From assembly GCA_965216205.1 (NCBI GenBank), contig OZ244139.1, forward strand, positions 930,001 through 994,000: a stretch of 64,000 nucleotides of DNA, written 5' to 3'. Made by a program: the position numbers and the translations under genes. The stretch comes from CADEDH01 sp965216205. Lineage in GTDB: Bacteria > Actinomycetota > Acidimicrobiia > Acidimicrobiales > SZUA-35. The notes beneath the pieces were generated by a model, which did not search any database, was not told the DNA's origin, and saw only the letters and a list, made by a program, of their open reading frames with translations. Of the stretch, positions 17,141 through 24,621 are shown in pieces. Position 1 is the first letter of the stretch. Each line of letters starts with the position of its first letter.

Positions 17141-18456
17141 CGCAGGAGCTCGTCGAGGATGGTCACGAACCGATGGATGTCGGCGAAGTTGTTGTAGAGC
17201 GGCACCGGGGCCACCCGGATGACGTCGGGGTGGCGCCAGTCGCAGGCCACCCCCCGGCGCTCCAGCTCCTCGTACACGGTCGGTCCGTCGAACCGCTCGG
17301 CGACCCGGAGGGCGAACTGGCAGCCCCGACGATCGAGTGGCCGGGGCGTGATCGAGACGGCCCGGTCGCCGATGACCTCCCGCAAGAGGTAGTCGAGGTA
17401 GGTGATCTGCTGCTCCGACTTGCGGCGGAGCGGGACCATCCCACCCGCTTCGTCGAACACGTCGAGCGATGCCCGGAGCGCGGCCATCGACAGGATCGGG
17501 GCGTTGCTCAACTGCCACGACTCGGCGGTGGGGATCGGCGCGAACGAGGTCGACATCTCGAACCGCCGCTCGGGGTCGGTGCCCCACCAGCCGAGCAGCT
17601 TCGGGAGCTGCTGATCGGCGACGTGGCGGTCGTGCACGTACAGGCCGCCGACGGCGCCCGGCCCCGCGTTCAGGTACTTGTAGGTGCACCAGGCGGCGAA
17701 GTCGACCCCCCAGTCGTGGAGCGCGAGATCGACGTTGCCGGCGGCGTGGGCGAGGTCGAACCCGACGGTCGCCCCGACGGCGTGGGCGGCCCGGGCGATG
17801 TCGGCCATCGGCAGCACCTGGCCGGTGTAGTACTGCACCCCGGGGAGCAGCACCATCGCCAGCTCGGGGCCCCATCGGGAGATCGTGTCGAGCAGGTCCT
17901 CGTGACGGAGGAGCTCCTCGCCGGCCCTGGGCTTGAGTACCACCAGCGACGTCTCCGGATCGAAGCCGCGCTGGCGGATCTGTGACGCGGCGGCGAAGTG
18001 GTCCGACGGGAACGCGTGATCCTCGATCAGGATCTTGTGGCGTTCCGGGGTGGGTCGGTAGAAGCTGATCATGAGGAGGTGCAGGTTCGCGGTGAGCGAG
18101 CCCATCACCACCACCTCGTCCTCCCTGGCGCCGACGATCCTCGCCATCTGCCGCGTCAGGAGACGGTGGTAGGGGGCCCAGGCCAGCTCGCCCGAGAAGT
18201 GACCGGCCACGCCGAGCGCGGCCCAGCGATCCAGTTCGGTTGTGACGTAGTCCTCGGTCGATGACGTGGCCAACCCCAGCGAGTTGCCGACGAGGTAGAC
18301 CTGCTTGGCGCCGTCCGGGCCGCGGGGGAACAGGAACCGCGAGCGCAGTGGGGCGAGCGGGTCGGCGGCGTCGAGCGACAGGGCCGTGGAGACCGCGGTG
18401 GTCCAGTCGGTGGGGGAGGGCGGCGGCACCGCCGACGCCGTGTCAGTCGGCGTCAT
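17137..18456 (-). CDS. kynU: Kynureninase
   Basis: A 439-residue PLP enzyme that cleaves 3-hydroxykynurenine to 3-hydroxyanthranilate plus alanine. Motifs: YLVGNSLGLA near the N-terminus, WAPYHRLLTRQMARIVGA, VMGSLTANLHLLMISFYRP, a GFDLAHAAGNVDLALHDWGVD segment with the PLP aspartate, and the PLP lysine in WCTYKYLNAGPGAVGG. The start at 18456 lies within the 3' end of haaO (14-bp overlap), and the stop overlaps the kmo start, so the operon is translationally coupled. Family length is normal. Confidence 0.96.
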   Translation of the reverse strand: MTPTDTASAVPPPSPTDWTTAVSTALSLDAADPLAPLRSRFLFPRGPDGAKQVYLVGNSLGLATSSTEDYVTTELDRWAALGVAGHFSGELAWAPYHRLLTRQMARIVGAREDEVVVMGSLTANLHLLMISFYRPTPERHKILIEDHAFPSDHFAAASQIRQRGFDPETSLVVLKPRAGEELLRHEDLLDTISRWGPELAMVLLPGVQYYTGQVLPMADIARAAHAVGATVGFDLAHAAGNVDLALHDWGVDFAAWCTYKYLNAGPGAVGGLYVHDRHVADQQLPKLLGWWGTDPERRFEMSTSFAPIPTAESWQLSNAPILSMAALRASLDVFDEAGGMVPLRRKSEQQITYLDYLLREVIGDRAVSITPRPLDRRGCQFALRVAERFDGPTVYEELERRGVACDWRHPDVIRVAPVPLYNNFADIHRFVTILDELLR

Positions 18457-18982
18457 CAGCGGGCTCGGGGGCGGGGTGCACCGTGCCACAGTTGTCGCAC
18501 GTCCGGGCTTCGACGCTGCTGTAGAAGGCATCGAACAGCGGCGGCAGGTCATCGACGATCGACTCGAGCTGCACCTCGACCCGGTGGACGAGCCTGTTGC
18601 AGTTGTCGCAGAACCACTCGAAGCCGTCGACCTCGCCCTCGCTGCGGGCGTACTCCACCACGAGACCGACGCTGTCGGGTTCGGGGCGCTGGGGCGAGTG
18701 GCGGACGTTCGGCGGAAGCAGGAAGATGTCGCCCTCCCGGATCGGTAGATCCACGGCCGGCTCGCCCTCCTCCCGGATCTTGAGGACCATGTCACCCCGG
18801 AGCTGGTAGAAGAACTCCTCGCGGGGGTCGTCGTGGTAGTCGGTGCGAGCGTTGCCGCCCCCGACGACCATGACGATCATGTCGGTCCCGGCCCATATCT
18901 GCTTGTTCGAGACCGGCGGTTTCAGGTCGTCGGCGTGCTCGTCGATCCACGCCGCGAAGTTGAAAGGAGGTTGGAGCGCCAT
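18443..18982 (-). CDS. haaO: 3-hydroxyanthranilate 3,4-dioxygenase
   Basis: A 179-residue cupin that opens 3-hydroxyanthranilate toward quinolinate. The cupin iron ligands are in the region DYHDDPREEFFYQLRGDM and in PPNVRHSPQRP. The C-terminus carries two CDNC motifs, the rubredoxin-like second iron site of bacterial HAO. ATG 18982 is preceded by GAATCGAGCC with no strong ribosome-binding site. It is the first gene of the kynurenine operon, so tryptophan can be taken to quinolinate by this cluster apart from the missing formamidase. Confidence 0.95.
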   Translation of the reverse strand: MALQPPFNFAAWIDEHADDLKPPVSNKQIWAGTDMIVMVVGGGNARTDYHDDPREEFFYQLRGDMVLKIREEGEPAVDLPIREGDIFLLPPNVRHSPQRPEPDSVGLVVEYARSEGEVDGFEWFCDNCNRLVHRVEVQLESIVDDLPPLFDAFYSSVEARTCDNCGTVHPAPEPADDAD

Positions 18983-19079
18983 GGGCTCGATTCTCGCACG
19001 GACCGGCGCCGGTCGCGACCCGAGAACCCGGCCTCGGGAAGCGTGCACCGCGCCAGGGGTGCACCGATCGTCGGGTCGG

Positions 19080-19274
19080 TCAGGACTCGATCTTGATCGC
19101 GAACTCCGGGCAGTTGTCCGCGGTCAGCTGGGCCTTCTCCTCCAGCTCGGCCGGTACGTCCCCCTCCAGCCGGAGAATGGCATAACCCTCGTCGTCGACG
19201 TCCCAGATTTCCGGTGCGAGCGAGTAGCAGCGGTTGTGGCCACAACACAGGCTGCGGTCGTAGATGATCTTCAT
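19080..19274 (-). CDS. Small 3Fe-4S/4Fe-4S-type ferredoxin
   Basis: A 64-residue acidic ferredoxin with the single-cluster pattern of actinobacterial P450-associated ferredoxins: CCGHNRCYSLAPEIWDVDDEG near the N-terminus and CPEFAI at the C-terminus, giving three cluster cysteines (12-18 region and position about 57) plus an extra adjacent Cys at position 10 or 11. The position normally holding a fourth Cys is a histidine, suggesting a 3Fe-4S cluster. GGAG lies about 9 nt before ATG 19274. No cytochrome P450 is nearby. It is 97 bp upstream of the kynurenine operon on the same strand, and electron donation there is only a possibility. Confidence 0.85.
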   Translation of the reverse strand: MKIIYDRSLCCGHNRCYSLAPEIWDVDDEGYAILRLEGDVPAELEEKAQLTADNCPEFAIKIES

Positions 19275-19392
19275 CGGTGACGTCTCCGAGGTCTCGGGCT
19301 TGGGTCAGGTTCGAGGTGATTGTAGGGGAAGACCGGCTGGTCATCGGTAGTCTCCGGCCGAGTCGTCATGGAGTCGCTCGCGGTCCTGGGAC

Positions 19393-19398
19393 TATCGT
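19393..19398 (+). promoter_or_regulatory. -10 element (TATCGT) of the 19407 gene
   Basis: TATCGT lies exactly 8 nt before ATG 19407, with no Shine-Dalgarno; leaderless-type arrangement. Confidence 0.5.
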
Positions 19399-19406
19399 GC
19401 TGAACG

Positions 19407-20093
19407 ATGGTGGGTATCACCAAGAGCCGACCGGCCGTCGATGCGGATGGTCGCACGGGCGAGCGGCGCACGGACCGGGCGCGCCATCGCGCGAGGCGGA
19501 CGCAGCGGACCGTCGCACCGATCGCAGCGGGCGTGGTGCTCGTCGTGGCGGTGGTCCTCCTCCTGCGTGGCGTCGGTGTACTGGGCTCCTGGACCGAGAT
19601 CTACGGGACCGGCGGGCGATTCGTGGTCGACGAGTGCACCACCGGCGATGGCCGTTTTGGCACCCGGGCCGAGTGCGCAGGGGCCCTGTTCTTCGAGGGT
19701 GGCGACGGCGTGTCGTCGATCCTCGTGGGGCCCAAGGCCTCGTTCGGCTCGGCGATGCCGCAGACCGGAGCGGAGATCGCCGCCTACTACCGGGCCGGCA
19801 GCCCCGGTCGGAGCTTCCCGCTCGAAGCCCGCCCGACGGAGTTGGCCCGGGTCATCGTCGGTCTCGTCCCGCTCATCTTCGTGGCCGGCGGGCTCGGCTG
19901 CTGGCTGGTCGGCTGGGCCCTCACCCGCAGGATCAGCGTTGCCGACGCTGATCGCAACCCGTTCCTCTTCCCGGTGCCGTCTCGGTTCGCCCTTCGACCC
20001 CGAGGCGTGCGGTGGGCGCTCGTGGGGCTCTCGTGGTTCACCTTCGACCGGTTCCTGGTGGGCGACCTCCTCGGTACCGTCGGCCTGGGCTGA
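19407..20093 (+). CDS. Two-helix membrane protein of unknown function
   Basis: A 228-residue protein not recognised as a named family. Residues 1-35 are strongly basic, followed by a membrane helix (APIAAGVVLVVAVVLLLRG). An extracytoplasmic domain of about 75 residues contains two cysteines (VDECTTGDG and TRAECAGALFF) able to form a disulfide. A second helix (VIVGLVPLIFVAGGLGCWLVGWAL) and a cytoplasmic tail of about 45 residues complete it. The leaderless-type promoter supports the start. Its neighbours are the convergent DUF3179 gene and the divergent ferredoxin, giving no functional clue. Confidence 0.75.
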   Translation: MVGITKSRPAVDADGRTGERRTDRARHRARRTQRTVAPIAAGVVLVVAVVLLLRGVGVLGSWTEIYGTGGRFVVDECTTGDGRFGTRAECAGALFFEGGDGVSSILVGPKASFGSAMPQTGAEIAAYYRAGSPGRSFPLEARPTELARVIVGLVPLIFVAGGLGCWLVGWALTRRISVADADRNPFLFPVPSRFALRPRGVRWALVGLSWFTFDRFLVGDLLGTVGLG

Positions 20094-20137
20094 CCTCGAG
20101 GATCGGCGCGTCGCCCCGACCGGCATCCGGCCCCCGA

Positions 20138-21541
20138 TCAGCCCGCCGACTCCACCCAGTCGTGCGGCCACAACCTCGTGTCCGGCCAGAATTGGCTCCA
20201 GGCGAACCAGAACGCCTGGTGACCGGCGGCGTCGCTGCCGTCTGCTCGCACCGCCCGGACACCGTCCGCGTCGGCGACGATCTCGATGTCGTCGACGATG
20301 ATCCGCTGGCCGTCGTCGAGCAGTTGTCGGGCGGTCTCGACGTGCACGGCGATCGGGCCGCCCGCCGCGTCGCGGATCCCGAGGACCGGCTCCTGCACCG
20401 GGAGCCGGGGGTCGACGGGCCCGATGGGGAAGATCGGGCCGTTGTCGTCGCGGCCGCCGAGCGGGTCGAGCTCGTAGGTGCGCCCGAGGCCGCCGTCCTG
20501 GGCGACGATCGTGGTGTCGGGGTGGGCCGACCGCCAGTCGGACCAGGTGGCGGTGACCACCGAGACCTGCTCGAAGACGACGCCCGCCTCGAGCAGTGGA
20601 CCGGCCGTGGCCCGGCCGGTGAAGGTGTCGACGAACGACTGGGACGTCAGGTCGTACATCATCTTGTTCGACCGGTTCAACAGCCCCGACGTGCGGAGGA
20701 CCGGCTGATCGAACGACGGTCCGAGCGAGTCGGTGTAGTAGGCCTGGGCCGATCCGCAGAGCGTGCAGTACGGGATGGCGAGCCGTCGGCCACCGACGGT
20801 GTCGTTGACCATCTCGTGAACCTCCATCTGGTTCTTGGGATACGCCCGCGCCTCACCGTCGACGACGACCCCGAAGACGATCCGATCGTCGGGGTACCAC
20901 GACCCCTCCGCTGCAGGCGTCACCGGCGGGTCGTCGAGCGCGGGGATGCAGTTGCATGCGGCGGTGCTCCCGCCCGGCCGGTCGTCGATGAGCACGCCAC
21001 CCCAGCCCACGAGCCGCCAGTCGATCGTGTTGGTGTCGGTCATCAGCGGTTCCCACCGGGGGTCGACCTGCGCATAGAACCGCCGCTTGAACTCGAAGTA
21101 CTCCGGTGGCGCCGGCGTGTCCCACGCGATCAGGTGCTGGATCGTGAAGTTCCACGGCTGGAACGGGTCGGCCTCGATGCCGAGCAACCGGTCGATCGCG
21201 CCCTGGATCGCGATCGAGGCGTCGCCGGGGCCGATGAAGTTGACCAGGTCGGCCAGCGCCCACGCGACGCGCGGGTCGCCGGAGGCGGCCACGTCGTCGA
21301 GCGCTTCCTCCGGGATGGTGCCGAGACCCAGCGAATTGACGATCCCGTCGAGCGTGGCCGTGAGCTCGGCCGACCACGGCCCGTCGGGGGCGGTCGGCGG
21401 AGGCCCGAAGTCGACGACCTCGCCGGTGGCGATCGTCGCCAGGTCGACGTCGGGCGCCGAGTCGACGTCTCGGTCGCCCGATGCGAGGACCGCAGTCGCC
21501 ACGAGACCCAGGGCCACCAGGGGGATCAGGAGCTTTCGCAT
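20138..21541 (-). CDS. DUF3179 domain secreted protein
   Basis: A 467-residue exported protein. An N-terminal hydrophobic signal (MRKLLIPLVALGLVATAVLAS) is followed by an entry domain of about 190 residues and then the DUF3179 domain: IVFGVVVDGEARAYPKNQM, EMVNDTVGGRRLAIPYCTLCGSAQAYY with its CxxC, and a TSGLLNRSNKMMYD block. The role of DUF3179 is not established; the CxxC suggests metal or redox chemistry outside the membrane. ATG 21541 is used; an in-frame ATG at 21559 would add six residues. It converges on the 19407 gene and is head-to-head with the GMC oxidoreductase. Confidence 0.85.
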   Translation of the reverse strand: MRKLLIPLVALGLVATAVLASGDRDVDSAPDVDLATIATGEVVDFGPPPTAPDGPWSAELTATLDGIVNSLGLGTIPEEALDDVAASGDPRVAWALADLVNFIGPGDASIAIQGAIDRLLGIEADPFQPWNFTIQHLIAWDTPAPPEYFEFKRRFYAQVDPRWEPLMTDTNTIDWRLVGWGGVLIDDRPGGSTAACNCIPALDDPPVTPAAEGSWYPDDRIVFGVVVDGEARAYPKNQMEVHEMVNDTVGGRRLAIPYCTLCGSAQAYYTDSLGPSFDQPVLRTSGLLNRSNKMMYDLTSQSFVDTFTGRATAGPLLEAGVVFEQVSVVTATWSDWRSAHPDTTIVAQDGGLGRTYELDPLGGRDDNGPIFPIGPVDPRLPVQEPVLGIRDAAGGPIAVHVETARQLLDDGQRIIVDDIEIVADADGVRAVRADGSDAAGHQAFWFAWSQFWPDTRLWPHDWVESAG

Positions 21542-21632
21542 ACCGCGCCATGATGGCATCCGGCGGGCAGCCGAGCCGGCGGAGCCCGGTCGTGGCCCGC
21601 CGTGGTCCGCTCGTCGTCCGCCCCGGCCCGGG

Positions 21633-21638
21633 TAGCGT
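21633..21638 (+). promoter_or_regulatory. -10 element (TAGCGT) of the GMC oxidoreductase gene
   Basis: TAGCGT is 8 nt upstream of an in-frame CTG (21647), the spacing seen at other leaderless genes here. Usual start codons in that frame (GTG 21602, TTG 21638) lie upstream of or overlap the hexamer. Confidence 0.5.
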
Positions 21639-23224
21639 TGCGGACTCTGGAGCACTTCGATTCGATCGTGGTCGGGGCAGGGGCCGCCGGTTGTGTGGCT
21701 GCCGGGCGCCTCGCGGCGAGCGGTCGAACCGTGCTGCTCGTGGAGGCCGGCCCTGCGGTGCCGACCCCGGCGGTGACAACCGTCGATGCGCTTGCTGCGC
21801 TCGACGAGCCGGGATGGCTGTGGGCCGGCGTGACCGCTGAGGTCGTGACGTCGTCCGGAGTCGATCCCGGTCGACTCGAGGCGGTCGACCGACAGGCGGT
21901 GCCGTATCGGCAGGGGCGCGGCCTCGGTGGGGGAACGGCCGTGAACTCGCTCGTGCTCGGGGTCGGCGATCGGGCCGACTACGACCGCTGGGCCAGCGAG
22001 GCGGACTGCCCCGGCTGGGACTGGGCGGCGATGGAGCCGTGGTTCGCCAGGGCGCTGCGGGCGCTGCGGCCGACGACCGTCCCGTTCGGGCCGCTCGCCG
22101 CGGCGCTGGGTGCGGTCGCCGCTGACCGGGGCCATCCGACCGGCGGGCGAAGCGCCGAGATCGACGCCGTCGGCTACCTGGCCGCCGATCTCGCCGTCGA
22201 ACCCGCATCCGCTGTCGACCGCGTCGGTCGTCGTCGCTCGGCGGTCGACACCCACCTGCGCATGGGGCCGGGCGGTGCGACACCCCCGACGCTCACCGTC
22301 CGGGCCGACTCGGCGGTCTCCCGGGTCATGATCGACGGTGGGATGGCTGGCGGCGTGGTGCTCGACGACGGCTCGCCCGTCCGCAGCGGAACGGTGGTCC
22401 TGGCCGCCGGCGCCCTCGCCAGCCCCGGGCTCCTGTGGCGGAGCGGCATCCGCCATCCCTCCCTCGGGCGGACGGTCAGCGACCATCCGTCGTTCGTGTT
22501 CACGGTCGCCCTCCGTCCGCACGGGAGGCGGGATCCCGGCCGGCCGGCACCGCCGATCTCCGCACTGTTGCGCTGGTCGTCGAGCCGGCATCCGGGCGAT
22601 CGGTCGGCCGGCCCGCAGTCGCCGGTCAACGATCTCGCAGCCCAGGTCCTCGACCACGTCGGTGCTGGCACAAAAGGCCGGCGCTACGGCGCGGTGATCG
22701 TCATGCTCGCCGACGTCGAATCGACCGGCCGGGCCTCCTTCGATCCCGGGACGATCTCCGGCGGGACCGACACCGTTGGACCGGGGCCCCGGTTCGCACC
22801 GGGCTGGCTCGTCGAGGCGGGCGACCGCGACCGTCTCGTGGCCGGGGTGCGCCACGTCGCTTCCCTCCTGGCCGACCCCGCGCTCGCGGCGGGCGACGGC
22901 GTGGTGGAGCAGGTGCTCATCGACGACCGGGGCACGCCGCTCGACGTCCTCGACGAGATGACCGACAGCGAGGTGGCGCAGTGGCTCGTCGACCACCCGG
23001 GACCGGTGAGCCACGCAGCCGCGACCCTTCCTCTCGATCTGCGTGAGCGTCCGGGGCCCGGCGGCGATGCACCGTTGGGCCTGATCGGGGCGGGTGGTGC
23101 GGTGCGGCCGGTCGAAGGTCTGCACGTCGTCGACGCCTCGGTCCTGCCCCGGTTGCCGACGGCCAACCCCCAGTTGCCCGTGATGGCGGTGGCGGAGCGA
23201 CTCAGCTCGGAGCTGTGTCGCTGA
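21638..23224 (+). CDS. GMC-family FAD-dependent oxidoreductase
   Basis: A protein of about 525 residues of the glucose-methanol-choline oxidoreductase family. It shows the N-terminal FAD motif IVVGAGAAGCVAAGRLA, the second signature YRQGRGLGGGTAVNSLVLG, VVLAAGALASPGLLWRSGI, and the C-terminal block VEGLHVVDASVLPRLPTANPQLPVMAVAERL. The usual GTCRMG-like loop is replaced by VSHAAATLPL, so the substrate is uncertain. Some actinobacterial members work with mycofactocin, but no mft genes are here. Start: TTG 21638 is listed; the promoter geometry actually favours CTG 21647 (MEHFDSIVVG). The 3' end overlaps the convergent Fur gene by 23 bp. Confidence 0.85.
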   Translation: MRTLEHFDSIVVGAGAAGCVAAGRLAASGRTVLLVEAGPAVPTPAVTTVDALAALDEPGWLWAGVTAEVVTSSGVDPGRLEAVDRQAVPYRQGRGLGGGTAVNSLVLGVGDRADYDRWASEADCPGWDWAAMEPWFARALRALRPTTVPFGPLAAALGAVAADRGHPTGGRSAEIDAVGYLAADLAVEPASAVDRVGRRRSAVDTHLRMGPGGATPPTLTVRADSAVSRVMIDGGMAGGVVLDDGSPVRSGTVVLAAGALASPGLLWRSGIRHPSLGRTVSDHPSFVFTVALRPHGRRDPGRPAPPISALLRWSSSRHPGDRSAGPQSPVNDLAAQVLDHVGAGTKGRRYGAVIVMLADVESTGRASFDPGTISGGTDTVGPGPRFAPGWLVEAGDRDRLVAGVRHVASLLADPALAAGDGVVEQVLIDDRGTPLDVLDEMTDSEVAQWLVDHPGPVSHAAATLPLDLRERPGPGGDAPLGLIGAGGAVRPVEGLHVVDASVLPRLPTANPQLPVMAVAERLSSELCR

Positions 23225-23672
23225 GGTCACACGGTTGGCACACGCCCACGAGGTCGACCCGGTGGTGATCGCCCAGGAAGCCGAGCCGCTTCGCCTCGCC
23301 GGCCAGGGATCGCTCCAGCGCCCGCTCGACGTCGGGGGGGAGCGTGACGTCGTAGATCATGCCGCACCGCTCACAGATCAGATGGTGGTGATGCTGGCCG
23401 GTGATGGCCTCGGTCAACTCGAAGCGAGCGTGATCATCGGAGGTCACGATCCGGTGCACCACCCCGGCCTCCTCCAGCACCACGAGGTTCCGGTAGGCGG
23501 AGCTCTGGGCCAGCTCGGCGTTCGTGGCGAGGATCCCGGCGATGGTCAGCGGTCCCTCCGACCCGATCAGCACGTCGACCAACCTCCGCCGGTTCGACGT
23601 GTAGCGATGGGCGTGCGTCGCCAGCCTGGTCGCCGCGAGCTGATGCACGTCGTTGGCGTGGAGACGGCCCAT
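23202..23672 (-). CDS. Fur-family metal-responsive repressor
   Basis: A 156-residue Fur/Zur-type regulator. The N-terminal winged helix reads TSNRRRLVDVLIGSEGPLTIAGIL and SSAYRNLVVLEEAGVVHRI. The dimer domain has the histidine cluster GQHHHHLICERCGMIYDV, then DHHRVDLVGVCQPC, supplying two CxxC structural zinc sites. The sensed metal (iron, zinc, manganese) or peroxide cannot be told from sequence. ATG 23672 follows a TATCGT -10 by 8 nt, so the transcript is probably leaderless. It diverges from the Bax-inhibitor-1 gene. Confidence 0.92.
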   Translation of the reverse strand: MGRLHANDVHQLAATRLATHAHRYTSNRRRLVDVLIGSEGPLTIAGILATNAELAQSSAYRNLVVLEEAGVVHRIVTSDDHARFELTEAITGQHHHHLICERCGMIYDVTLPPDVERALERSLAGEAKRLGFLGDHHRVDLVGVCQPCDLSDTAPS

Positions 23673-23680
23673 CGATGGCA

Positions 23681-23686
23681 ACGATA
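23681..23686 (-). promoter_or_regulatory. -10 element (TATCGT) of the Fur gene
   Basis: On the minus strand TATCGT lies 8 nt before ATG 23672; this fixes the start, since an upstream in-frame start at 23702 would lie above the promoter. Confidence 0.55.
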
Positions 23687-23725
23687 GCGGGCATGACCTC
23701 AACTGAGAATTTCCGGGAATCGATC

Positions 23726-23734
23726 TGCTAGACT
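23726..23734 (+). promoter_or_regulatory. Extended -10 promoter (TGCTAGACT) of the Bax-inhibitor-1 gene
   Basis: TGC-TAGACT forms an extended -10. Transcription from about 23741 would give a leader of about 45 nt containing AGGAGG before ATG 23786. No clear -35 is seen. Confidence 0.55.
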
Positions 23735-23785
23735 GGTTCTGTCACGACATCGCCAGACACGACATCTCCAGGAGGTCGCTCGATC

Positions 23786-24490
23786 ATGGCCTATGCCGAA
23801 CCAACCAGGACCGCCGTCGCCTATGCAGACGAGAACACGCGGGCCACGTTCCTGGTCAAGGTGTACCAGCACCTCGCCCTGGCCGTGCTCGCCTTCGTCG
23901 CGTTCGAGGCGGCCCTGTTCGTCACCGGCCTCGCCGAGGCGTTCGCGGAGTTCCTCTTCGAGCGGGGCGGCGTCGCCTGGCTCCTCGTCCTCGGTGGCTT
24001 CATGATCGTGAACGCGATCGCATCCCGCGCTGCGGTCAACATCGACAACGTCGGAGCCCAGTACGGCGGCCTCTTCCTCCTCGCCGCAGCGGAGGCGGTC
24101 ATCTTCGCCCCCTTCCTCTACCTGGCGTTCAACCAGGACGGCGGCACGGCCACGGTGGCGTCGGCCGCCGTGGTCACCGCGCTCGGTTTCGGGGCGCTCA
24201 GCGTCGTTGCGTTCACCACCCGGAAGGACCTGTCGTTCCTCCGGCCGATGATCATGTGGGGCTTCCTCATCGCCCTCGGGCTGATCGTGGCGGCCGTGCT
24301 CTTCGGCTTCGAGCTGGGCATCGTGTTCACGATCGCGATGATCGGCCTCGCCGGCGCCTCGATCCTCTACCAGACCCAGCAGATCGTCCGTCAGTACCCC
24401 GAGTGGGCCTACGTCGGCGCTGCGGTCAGCCTGTTCGCCTCGCTGATGCTGCTGTTCTGGTACGTGCTGCGGCTCTTCATGCGCCGCTGA
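23786..24490 (+). CDS. Bax inhibitor-1/YccA family membrane protein
   Basis: A 234-residue protein with seven predicted membrane helices and a short N-terminal tail, matching the BI-1 (TMBIM/YccA) family length and order. Indicators are the first helix after FLVKVYQHLALAVLAFVAFE, the central GGLFLLAAAEAVIFAPFLYL, and the C-terminal helix block AGASILYQTQQIVRQYPEWAYVGAAVSLFASLMLLFWYVLRL, with the acidic residues typical of BI-1 replaced in part. Family members are calcium-leak or protease-interacting membrane proteins. A strong ribosome-binding site (AGGAGG, 23771) and a terminator hairpin just downstream mark it as a single-gene unit. Confidence 0.9.
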   Translation: MAYAEPTRTAVAYADENTRATFLVKVYQHLALAVLAFVAFEAALFVTGLAEAFAEFLFERGGVAWLLVLGGFMIVNAIASRAAVNIDNVGAQYGGLFLLAAAEAVIFAPFLYLAFNQDGGTATVASAAVVTALGFGALSVVAFTTRKDLSFLRPMIMWGFLIALGLIVAAVLFGFELGIVFTIAMIGLAGASILYQTQQIVRQYPEWAYVGAAVSLFASLMLLFWYVLRLFMRR

Positions 24491-24503
24491 CACCAAGGTT
24501 GTC

Positions 24504-24546
24504 GCTGCCACCGTTTGCTACGAACATGTTGCAAACGCGTGGCAGC
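24504..24546 (+). terminator. Hairpin terminator after the Bax-inhibitor-1 gene
   Basis: GCTGCCAC (24504-24511) plus CGTTTGC pairs with GCAAACG and GTGGCAGC (24539-24546), a 15-bp stem with one bulged C and a 12-nt loop. It starts 14 bp after the stop codon. There is no T-run, as is usual in high-GC actinobacteria. Confidence 0.7.
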
Positions 24547-24621
24547 TGGGCTTAACTCTCGGAGACCGCTCACCGCCCGCCGTGGTCGTTTCGTACCCCG
24601 ACACGCTGAGAGCTGCCCCCC

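Noticed and set aside
21638..23224. Mycofactocin-system oxidoreductase (MftG)
   Set aside because: GMC family is clear but no mycofactocin genes are in the window and the C-terminal loop is atypical, so the narrower name is unsupported.
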